Positions 21,492-30,100 of a DNA stretch of 52,921 bases are shown in pieces. Within the stretch, counting starts at the first letter, position 1. Every line of letters starts with the position of its first letter. The stretch is from contig CAJNDS010000266.1 of the NCBI GenBank assembly GCA_905221605.1, positions 130,001 through 182,921 of the forward strand, read 5' to 3'. Source of the stretch: Symbiodinium natans. Taxonomy: Eukaryota > Sar > Dinophyceae > Suessiales > Symbiodiniaceae. Under the pieces are notes generated by a model. The model saw only the letters and a list, made by a program, of their open reading frames with translations. It made no database searches and was not told the DNA's origin. The position numbers and the translations under genes were made by a program.

Positions 21492-22253
21492 GTAGAAGGT
21501 TTAGGCTTTTCGAACCCTTTCGGGTTTGCACCTGTTGCAGAGTTTGGGTGCGCGCAAAGCGAACTGAAGCAGGAGCGCCACAGCATCCTTCCGCAATAGG
21601 ATGATGAGATGCACGAAAGCTCAATTTCCTAGGATCACGAAACTGGGGCGGCGCTGGGGACACTGGAGTGCCTTGGGACGCACATCTAGTTTCGTGTTGT
21701 TGGGGTTGCAGGTTTGCTCTGCAACAAGATTTTTCGGATCGGGGCAGTAATTTCTTCATTTCCTGTGAACTTTTTTATAGGGTTGGGGTGGCTTGGGGCT
21801 GCTTTGGGCTGTGAGGCGTAGAGGCTGCCAAGATGTCATGGGGTGGGGATTGGGGGGGTGCGGGTGATAGGGTAGATACGAGGGCACATACATAGCAGGG
21901 TGTGTTCAGGGTTCTTGAGCAGCTAGGTTTCGGGGTTTAGGGGCTTTGAGTGGATATGATAGGATTCAGCAGGCAGCTGCACCAGATTTGAGGATCTGCA
22001 GATGAGTAGAGACTATGGCTATCGGCTATCGACGGTATCGACATTACATCCGGCACCACCCCGACGCGGACAAGCCTATTTCGTTTCAATGTAGGTGAGA
22101 TCAGTAGGTGCTGACTGAGACCACTTCTGTGACTCCGGGATGTACGGTCACAGCGTCAAGGTTTGCTGGCGACCCCGGCCACTCTTGATTCAATGCCAAC
22201 ACTCAATCCAATTCCAGCTCTGAGCACCCTGAGCCGTATTCATCCAAGCCCAG
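21492..22253. other. Intron or intergenic sequence
   Basis: G-rich segments with GGGTTTAGGG-like words (about 21780-21960) and no convincing exon. A minus-strand frame starting with ATG at 21759 is open for 111 codons but has low-quality composition and no clear splice sites. Confidence 0.35.
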
Positions 22254-22819
22254 CTTTTCCTGAGGCAAGGCCTGCCAGAGGGCCTTGTCTACCAGCGCAG
22301 CACAGACTGGACCTTCCCACTGGACCCGCATCAACAGGCTGTGGGCCAAGAGGTTATGGCTTCAGGTGTTGTTGTGTGTGTGTGTGTTTTTGGTGTAGGC
22401 ACCGTGTAGGCGGCACGCGACGTCGTGCCATGATGGCTTGGGGCAGGCACGAAATCTTATGTTTGCGGCAGGTCCTAGAGGACATCGACACCCTCGCAGA
22501 GGCCGCGCAGGCACAGCCGTCGGACGACTTACGAGGATGGTCGAGCCTGAGGTTTAGAATACTAGGGCTATTGGGGGGGAGGGGCAGAGATTCCTGAACC
22601 CTGAAATCTGAGATATCTTAACGTCCAAAAAGCCACAGAGCCCCAAGACCCCGAACTCCAAGGCTCTAGAAGGCCTCTCGATGCCCTCAACGTGCGCAGT
22701 TAAACGTTGAGCCGACCGATGAGCTGGTGCGCCGTCCCAGCAGGACTGCTTGGTCAGCCATTCAAGCACGACTTGACTTTCCACGCGTTTGGTTGTGGAT
22801 TGCGGATGAGATCTCATGA
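22254..22819 (+). CDS. Hypothetical protein, C-terminal exons
   Basis: Not recognised. Exon 22254-22352 is 33 codons (LFLRQGLPEGLVYQRSTDWT, then FPLDPHQQAVGQE) between CCCAG and GTTATG. It joins in phase to 22472-22551 (VLEDIDTLAEAAQAQPSDDL, then RGWSSL) with a GTTTAG donor. Exon 22700-22819 reads LNVEPTDELVRRPSRTAWSA and IQARLDFPRVWLWIADEIS before TGA at 22817. The last join is not phase-consistent, so a small exon may be missing at 22552-22699. The helical acidic middle and the tryptophan-rich end suggest a folded soluble protein. Confidence 0.5.
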
Positions 22820-22930
22820 GAACCCGCATTGAAAACAAGACCCCCAGCTCGAAATATCAAGGTATCCCAGGTCGGTACTCTGAATCCTCGAATCCCTCAA
22901 TCCCAAACCCGTAAGGCCCTCAAAGCGCAG

Positions 22931-22971
22931 GACCCTAGGCGCCGACACAAGCGCGTATGTGAGAGGGCCAG
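22931..22971 (+). CDS. Possible small basic exon
   Basis: Between GCGCAG and GTTCCC, reading DPRRRHKRVCERAR. It is preceded by C-rich CCCTCAATCCCAAACCC and followed by G-rich GGGATTTTAGGG, the intron-end pattern of this window. Gene unknown. Confidence 0.3.
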
Positions 22972-23198
22972 GTTCCCAGCCTTGCGACTCGGGGGTGTGC
23001 GGGGATGGGTACGGTGGGATTTTAGGGTGTTCGAGGATTGAGTCGATTGAGTTCAGGACTTCGTTTTTTCTGGGTGGGATTTTGGGGGGTTGGGGTGGCC
23101 ACGATTTTACCGCCTTGGGGTTCTCCTTCGAATCTGTTTGTTGGCATCAAGCACAATGGTTTGGTTTGATGTTTCATTCTTGTTGGGGAGAAAGTGTG

Positions 23199-23240
23199 CA
23201 TATATATATATATGTGTATGTATACATGTGTGCGTGTTAA
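23199..23240 (+). repeat. (TA)n/TATGTG microsatellite
   Basis: Run of TA dinucleotides changing into TGTATG and TGTG repeats. Intronic or intergenic. Confidence 0.8.
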
Positions 23241-23298
23241 AGGTTGTTGATGGTAAGCTTGAGGACATGTTTTGCGTCGCCCCAGCCTTGCCTCCGAG

Positions 23299-23725
23299 GC
23301 AGACTGGCGACAGGCCGCGGGGGCAGCAGACACGGTGACAGCAGGGCTTGCAAGAACTCTCAATTGCGACCTAGAAACCCAGGAAGCAAGAGCTTGTCAA
23401 ACTCCACACCTTACAAGCCTGAGCTCTCAACCTGGGAGGATCCTGAAGCTCGTCCAGAAAAGAAAAGCCAACGGCTCGCTTCTTGCCAGCACCGATTGTG
23501 GAGTTTCACTTGGAGGTTTGGGAAGTTAAGGGGTGGCTTGGTTTGTGGTTTTGGGCATTCCCCCAATACCCCTCATGCACACCAACAGAATTCCCCCCTT
23601 TTGCAGGAACCCAAAACAAGGTGCAAGTGCGAGAACCCCCCCCCTTACTGCATCAACCATGGCAGTTTGCTGAATCGCAGGTTGCAGCGGTCAACATCCA
23701 CTCCTGACATAGCTGGGGCCACAGC
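23299..23725 (+). CDS. Possible exons of an unknown plus-strand gene
   Basis: Three exon-like pieces with acceptor and donor sites: 23299-23334 (ADWRQAAGAADT, donor GTGACA), 23458-23515 (KEKPTARFLPAPIVEFHLE, donor GTTTGGG) and from 23605 after TTTTGCAG. In the last, two frames compete: TRCKCENPPPYCINHG, or KVQVREPPPLLHQPWQF running to a TGA at 23705. The phases do not all agree, so this is a candidate region rather than a finished model. Confidence 0.35.
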
Positions 23726-23925
23726 AACCGGGCAGATCCACAGAGCAGCACATCAGAAGTGCACTCAAGATGCGTGCATGTGTTTTATATATTGTATGTA
23801 GTACACATAGGTATACACTGATGCTACACATGAATGCGCATACGGGTCCCAAGGTCCGGCAAGGGAGTCTTGGCATCAAGCCGGCGACTTTGTGTTTTGC
23901 TTGGACAGTCAATTGCCTTCCGGGT

Positions 23926-24234
23926 TTAGGGCTCATTTTGGCCGAGCCTGTGCTTGAGCTGCCCGGCCCTTGTTATGACCACAGTGTTAGTAGCTAGTGC
24001 TGGTGCTACTCGTGCCAGCGCCAAAAACCTGTGACAGTTTTTCGCTTCCATTTCGAAATGTGTTTGACCCGGAAAACTTGAAGTGGACCCCTCAAGAAGC
24101 CGCATGATCCTCCCGAAGCTGGCAAACTTGACTCCATAGAGGACTCCAAGCAAAAGAGAGTCCAAGATTCTTGCTGATGCACCATGTCTGTTACCAATTG
24201 TGTTAAACAATGCGTGTGTATGTAGAGAAAACAA
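23926..24234 (-). CDS. Open frame on the minus strand, doubtful
   Basis: 102-codon minus frame (NRHGASARILDSLLLGVLYG, KFASFGRIMRLLEG) overlapped by another long minus frame up to 24455. Composition is protein-like, but no splice or start evidence was found. The plus strand also has a short reading here (FRNVFDPENLKWTPQEAA). Confidence 0.22.
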   Translation of the reverse strand: MFSLHTHALFNTIGNRHGASARILDSLLLGVLYGVKFASFGRIMRLLEGSTSSFPGQTHFEMEAKNCHRFLALARVAPALATNTVVITRAGQLKHRLGQNEP

Positions 24235-24589
24235 GGTGTTTGGTTTTTCTGGCCAAGGTCCGGCCTGATGTCAGGCAATGCTCGTGGGGAGGACTGCTGG
24301 TGCCGCAGAAAAAAATGCGAAGAACCGAGCTTGGCAATTTCTCGTTTCATGCCTTGTTCTGTGAGGACTTCTCTTCCGTCTCCGCCAAGTACTTGCAGTG
24401 GCCAGCTTAGCTTCTTCACACCCCCCATGTGCGCAACAGAGAACACCGGACCCATTCCCCACGCAGGTCATTCGGATGCCTTGCAAATGCCTCTTGCGGT
24501 TTTGTTTTTCGCGGACCCTTCGAATTCCCGGTGACCAGCCTTTCACCTCCACGGTTCACTGAAGGAGATTTGGCAAATTTGGGAGAAAG

Positions 24590-24665
24590 GCCCACGGCCT
24601 TGAAAACTTTGACGACATGCTGCAGGCCACTGCAGCGGAATCGCCCGACCCAGCAGAAGGCCCAG
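24590..24665 (+). CDS. Exon of unknown acidic protein
   Basis: Reads AHGLENFDDMLQATAAESPD and PAEGP between GAGAAAG and a GTGACG donor. Acidic composition is typical of a real coding exon. The gene may include 25037-25126 further on. Confidence 0.4.
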
Positions 24666-25036
24666 GTGACGACGTCGCCCTTGGGTTTGGGCTTCATGTG
24701 GAAGTCTAGGGGCTTTAGGGTTTTGATATGTTTTGAGGATGTCAGAACTGGCTTTTGTTTTAAAACCGGAACATGGAAGGTGGCTTGTGTCTGCCATGCT
24801 GCAGGGCCTGGGGTCCATCCTGGTGTTCAAGCATCCGGGTGGTGTCTTTATCGTGTTGAGTTGATGCAACGTCTTCTTACGTTTGTGCGAGTCGGTTTCC
24901 TCGGAAATCCTTGCTGTTTGATTTTGTTGCCAGCAGCCCTAGCACATTCAATCATGTACGTTACACTGTGTCGATGGCCACATACTTTCTTGAAAGCGAA
25001 AACACACTCACACTGGCACGCTTGACTCTTTGACAG

Positions 25037-25126
25037 GATTGGTACGCGGGCTCTGCCGCTGGCGGCATGTCCCTGCCAAAGCCGGCACCTTGTGCGGGGA
25101 CACGACCCTTCTGCTTCCTCGAGTAA
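25037..25126 (+). CDS. Possible terminal exon
   Basis: After a good acceptor (CTTTGACAG) the frame DWYAGSAAGGMSLPKPAPCA runs to TAA at 25124. Family unknown. Confidence 0.38.
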   Translation, partial: DWYAGSAAGGMSLPKPAPCAGTRPFCFLE

Positions 25127-25224
25127 AACTATGTGGAGATGTTCGGTGTCCCATGCACCATCATGCGCCCGAATCCCCCTGAAACCCTATAAGGCCAAAG
25201 GCTGAACCCTCAGACTCCCAGGCT

Positions 25225-25328
25225 CCAGAGCGGCCTGTCTCGGCCGACGATGGCGGAGACGAAGCAGGTTCTGGACGCTGCAAGGGGCCCAACTTTCAAG
25301 GGAGATGGAAGGGCCCGGGTGCCTAAAT
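25225..25328 (+). CDS. Possible terminal exon
   Basis: After CTCCAG, and after a C-rich CCCTCAGACTCCC intron end, the frame RPVSADDGGDEAGSGRCKG and NFQGRWKGPGA runs to TAA. It competes with the exon at 25037 as the end of the same gene. Family unknown. Confidence 0.33.
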
Positions 25329-25455
25329 CCTGAGCCACAGGCAAACCCCCTTGTGGTGGGGGTCCCTCCTTGCGTGACTTAAGTCGTGGGTAGACGTTCG
25401 GTGGTGGTCTGGGAAACTCTGGCTCACGGACTCTTGCCAGTCTTAGGAAAGATGC

Positions 25456-25707
25456 TCATGGGACATGTGTTTGGTATGCCTCAAATGTCTCAACGTTTGC
25501 AGCTGAGGCCCGAAAGCTTGCCATCTCCCTAGGAAACGTTCGAAACAGCCGCTTGGAATCGTCAAGCGAGGCTTCTGGAGGATGCAGGTAACAGGCTACT
25601 TCGCGAGGTGTTTCCATGAATCTGTGCTCAGCTAAGTATCGCCGCAAAGTTGAGCTTCTTTCGGAGTCTTCCTGCCAGAGCCAGCTACTCAGGTAAGGAT
25701 GCGCCAT
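25456..25707 (-). CDS. Minus-strand candidate exon
   Basis: 83-codon minus frame, RSSTLRRYLAEHRFMETPRE then VACYLHPPEASLDDSKRLF, ending in a stop at 25456. Protein-like composition. First of three successive long minus frames (with 25778-26221 and 26398-26721) that could be one gene read right to left. No family recognised. Confidence 0.38.
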   Translation of the reverse strand: MAHPYLSSWLWQEDSERSSTLRRYLAEHRFMETPREVACYLHPPEASLDDSKRLFRTFPREMASFRASAANVETFEAYQTHVP

Positions 25708-25777
25708 CCTGAGCAGGTTTCACACGCACCGAGCAGAGGCCAACCACCTCTGCAACAGACAACGGTTCCAAACTCGT

Positions 25778-26221
25778 TTATGCTACGAAGAGTAAAGCAC
25801 GGGGGACTCGGAGAGCTTCGTGTTGATAAAGTCGTCGGCCTTTACATGGTCTTGCACCGCGGGCTATGACTACGAAGTCCGTGCGTTCGCCAACGCGAAC
25901 AACAGCTAACGACGAGGCTGCTTTTTCTGCAACCAGGGAAGGCGGTCCCGTTTTTGCCCATGTTTCACGGTCAACAAATGTAACCGGCGGATGAACGCCT
26001 AGCCCTGAGAGCAGCATGTCAACAGGACCAAGTGCTGTTCGTCCGTCGAGTGCACAGGAATTGAATGCCGGATTTTGAAGAGGTTTCACAGACAAACTTG
26101 CACCGACCCTAAGATCTACACCCCAAGAGCCCCAAGCCTTGACCCCAAACCCGCCACGCTTCCCTGATGCTTTGTTCATGTATTGTCCAAGCAGCGCAAA
26201 GCAAAAAGCCTCAGGACCCAC
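25778..26221 (-). CDS. Minus-strand candidate exon(s), largest of the group
   Basis: 147 open codons. The downstream part (25778 to about 26105) reads GPVDMLLSGLGVHPPVTFVD, then ETWAKTGPPSLVAEKAASSL and VVRVGERTDFVVIARGA, a believable folded domain. The upstream part (about 26160-26221, GPEAFCFALLGQYMNKASGK) is separated by a G-rich GGGTTTGGGG stretch that looks like an intron start on this strand. An open frame of this length is unlikely by chance at this base composition. Function unknown. Confidence 0.42.
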   Translation of the reverse strand: MGPEAFCFALLGQYMNKASGKRGGFGVKAWGSWGVDLRVGASLSVKPLQNPAFNSCALDGRTALGPVDMLLSGLGVHPPVTFVDRETWAKTGPPSLVAEKAASSLAVVRVGERTDFVVIARGARPCKGRRLYQHEALRVPRALLFVA

Positions 26222-26397
26222 GTCATGTGCTCATTCGTCCTTGCTTATGTTTGAGGGTAATACTTAGGCCCGGCCATCTAGGCAAATCGACTGCACTTGT
26301 CAGGACATGCGATCCAGCGGCATACCGATGGATGCACCGCCGGCATGCTTGTGCTTCACACTTCAAGTCCTCTGCGTGATTCCCGAAGCTCCCTCGG

Positions 26398-26721
26398 TCA
26401 CAGAGAACCGTGTCGGCCGTAAGCCTTTACCCTAGCTTTTGCAGAAACCCTTAAGTGTCGAAATTGATCTCTAAGCACTTCAGTTGACAAGCTACGATAG
26501 ACCCTTAAGTTGGCTGTAGTCCTGTGGACGAAACCCTCTTGAGCTGCTGCGTGAGTAGCAACAAGCGTCTTCAGATGATTGAGGTCATTTCCTACAGCGT
26601 TGCCCTTAGAGCTACGAACGACGCGCAGACGGCTCTGGAGTTGATGTGCGGGCCACAAAGGGTGCGCTGCTAGAGCAGACTCACATTTCCTAGTGAAGGC
26701 TCTTGACAACCTGAATCTCAT
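26398..26721 (-). CDS. Minus-strand candidate 5' exon
   Basis: 107 open codons starting with ATG at 26721 (MRFRLSRAFTRKCESALA), then GNAVGNDLNHLKTLVATHAA and LRVYRSLSTEVLRDQFRHL. The arginine-rich, acid-poor N-terminus is compatible with a mitochondrial targeting peptide. If real, it is the 5' end of the minus-strand gene that continues through 25456. Confidence 0.4.
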   Translation of the reverse strand: MRFRLSRAFTRKCESALAAHPLWPAHQLQSRLRVVRSSKGNAVGNDLNHLKTLVATHAAAQEGFVHRTTANLRVYRSLSTEVLRDQFRHLRVSAKARVKAYGRHGSL

Positions 26722-26734
26722 GGCTCAAAATGAC

Positions 26735-27135
26735 TTAAATAGATAGAGAGAATGGCTGCCGACATCGTCCACTATGGCCCTGTACCATGCCACATCCAGC
26801 ACGTGCCGTCCGGCCTGCAGGGCAGAGATGGATGAGCGATCCATCATGCCAGACAACATGATTTTTGGAGCCGATGACCCGGAGCGGTAGGGACGTGAGA
26901 CGCTTCGTGTACAGGATATGATTTCTCATGATCACATACACGTATGAATATGCATAAACACAAGCGGCAAGTGTAATTAAGCAAGGAAATTTCGATAAGT
27001 AGCTAAACAAAGCATAGATGGATACATAGTGTATACATAGTTTATATGAGTATATACAAACATCAAATCAATGAATGAAAGAAAATATACTTGCATGTTT
27101 ATTTTGTCATTTCGTTATAGTGAAATATCCCTCAG
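26735..27135. other. Intergenic, AT-rich in its right half
   Basis: Spacer between the leftward minus-strand candidate and the rightward PPR gene, so a likely divergent promoter region. The 26900-27080 part is AT-rich with repeated ATACATAG/TATAC words. No defined promoter motif can be named. Confidence 0.35.
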
Positions 27136-30100
27136 GCCGCGATCAGTGCATGCGATCGTGCACGAGACCTTCCAATGGCTTTAAGGCTTGGGAGGATTCT
27201 GACTTCGGTTCAGCAAACATCCTCGGGCAGGGTTTGGCCCCCCTCCCCATAATCTCAGTGCAGCTGAGGGTTTAGGGTTCAGGGTTTAGGGCCCAGGTCA
27301 TTCTTGACGAGCAACCTTGAAACCGCTTAAACCCTAAACTTGCAAGGGGCCTTGAGGCCCAAGCCGCCCCTAGCGCAGGTTCTTGGAGAAAGTACGGCTC
27401 AACACAATGCAGCCGGACCTGGTTATCATGAACTCCGCCCGGCCTCCAAGTTCAAGGCGCAGGTTCGTCACCCGAACTTCTGGTTGTTGCAGTAGTTTAG
27501 GGCTTTCAGGGCTATTAGGGCTATTGGCTGTTTGCAGCGTTGTTGAAATTGAATTCCAGATGACACGGGGGTAGTCAGGATAGTCAGGATGTCGAAGTTG
27601 CGCGCCCACGCCCACTTTCCGAGGTCATCAGCACCAGCGAGAAGGCCCAGAACCGCTGTGAGCTCACAAAACCCTGGATCTACCCCCCGCCTTCAATCCT
27701 GAACCGAATTGAACCCTGTTCTGTTCTAAATCCTTGTGCCCAAATCGCCCGTTATGCGGCCCAAACCCCGACCAATGTTTGCGTGGCGTCGGATGCGGCG
27801 TCATCTCCGCCAGGCTGGCGACTGGGAGCAGGCTTTGTCTTGTCTTCTGGAGGTGCCGGGGCCAGGGCAGTGGAATGTTTCGAGGGGCTTTTTGAAGCTT
27901 AGGATTCAGCTTACGTTGGCGTCATGGCTTCCGTCATGTCTGTTGTTGTGAAGCAGTTTGCAGCACGTTAGCGGAGAGCGACGTTTTCACAAGCAGCCGC
28001 ATTTCTCGGCTTCAGAGCCAGGCTGACAGGATGTCATTGTACCCTGACCTGGCCGAGAGCTGAGCAGCGAGAAAGGTCTTTCCAGGTGAGGGTACGTATC
28101 GGGTAATCGGTGAACCTGAAGGCTTCCCAGAAGCCTTCCCAACTCACCCCGTTAGCCCCAGAAGGTCTTGGCAGATTTGTTTAAGATGGTTTTGCGGGTG
28201 GAACATTTTCAGAGCCTCAGGGAAAGCAGGGAAAGCAGGGAAAGCAGGGATCAGGGTTGGCATGGTATCCTGACCTTACCTGGGGACATCGCCGCGAGGT
28301 TTCCTTCAGCGGCGTCATCAGCGCCTGTGGTAAAAGCGAGCCCTTCTGGAATTCACGAGCATGTCATCTCTCAAAAACTCATTCAAAATGTGTCGCGGAA
28401 TGATGCGAGATGTGTAGTTGGGTCATGTCCAAGACAGGAGATGAGCAAGTAGCATCTATCAGGAATGTGGGGACTGCCCCCTCCCCTCTGACTAGGAAGG
28501 GTTTCAGTGTTTAGGGCAGATCATGCAGACCTGGGGTTGGAGAGGAGGAAGCCGAAGGCTGGGCAGTTTTCACATGGCAGGTGGCCACTGGGAGAAGTCT
28601 CTGCGGCTGCTCGAAGATGCAAGGACCTGTGGCTTTGTGTCTTGCGAAGGCTTGCTAGAGAATCTTGACGGCAGCATGCACTGGAGTCTCGGCTCAGCAC
28701 ACCGTCTTGCAAGCAACCTAATCCGGAATCCGGACGCTGACCTAGAACTCCCCCCCTCGCAAAGCGACACTTGTGGCCTGAGGCCAGTTTTTTTCTGACG
28801 GATGGATCCACTAAGCACGCCCGAAGCACGCCCGCATGAGATGCTGGGCTACAGCAACTTCTGACACCTGCGTCCTGTTTCAGCAGCAAACTTCTTGCCT
28901 GCTTCATGTTGCTGTTGCCTGCTCTCCTGTGGCATGCGGCCTTTGGAGTGCTTCTGGTTCTCTTATCTTCTCTTTGTGTTACTTCTTGTGGCTCCATTGC
29001 TTAAGCGAGGCTCAGTTTGAAGGTCATAGGTGCAGGGGCATACTGCCTTTGTCGGTGGCAGCCACTTGCAGAGACAGGAGCTTGCAGATGAGACCGGATG
29101 GCATCGCCTACAGTCGGTTGCCAAGCAAAGGGAGGCCCAGCGAGCTCCGATCCCACTAAGCCTAAGCACTGCACCCTAAGCCCTAAACCGGACATCCATC
29201 TTCTCGGGTCCGTGCAAGTCTAAGGTGCTGCCATCGGTGCGTGCCAGGTTGGGATACAATGGGCCCAGGCTGTTCGATGCTAGTGCTCAAACTGTGGGCT
29301 TCGGATACGAAGGACCCATAGATGAAGCTGCCATGCTGTGTGAGGCTGTGTGGCTCTTGAAGAAGATGCAGGAAGACGGAATAGTTCCAGACGAGAACAC
29401 GCTGCACAGCTGCAAGCAAGAGGAAAATTTGCCATGAGGGCTTCGATCACATAATCTTCCAGCACTTCAGTCTGCCTCGTGAACATCAATCCAAACCTGT
29501 TAGCGCATGTCGTGCTCACGTCAGCAGTCGCTCGCCTGGATCAGTCTCTCATATTGATTGTCACACACTGGGTCACAACTTGGTTTAGGAACGATGCTGA
29601 AACAACTATCGGAATCCCATTTGATTCAGCAGACCTCCCAGGATGATCTCTGCCATCCTGTCGTGGGCTTCTCAGAGTTTGCAGGTTAGGGGTTAGGGCT
29701 AGGGTCGGCAACGCGAGCTTTACAAATCTGGGGCCGTAAACTGCAAAAAACACCCCAGAACAGAGAAGCAAATCAGCCCGTAATTTGGACCAATCCCCCT
29801 GCTAAGATCCTCTAGGCGAGCACGTCACATTGTCTTCTTTTAGGATGAATCATGAACCTTAAGATGGGGTGGGTAGGAGCACCTCTTCATCTAGGGATGA
29901 CAGTCTTTTTGTTAGATCAAGAGCCTGTCCCGCCATATATCGAACAGATGGGTCTAGACGAGAACTCATCCAAGTGCCTGCGCTGTGTGGCCGACGGGAT
30001 GTATACCAAGAGGCAACTCTACACTGGCCATTTTGTGCTGAGCTAATCACGTCAAGGGCCCATGATGGAAAGACTTATATACTCACATAACAGATACCGG

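Noticed and set aside
26700-26740. Possible relict of the dinoflagellate spliced leader just before the minus-strand ATG at 26721 (TCATTTTGAGCC)
   Set aside because: Only part of the leader-like word matches and the order of bases differs; no better relict was found anywhere in the window.
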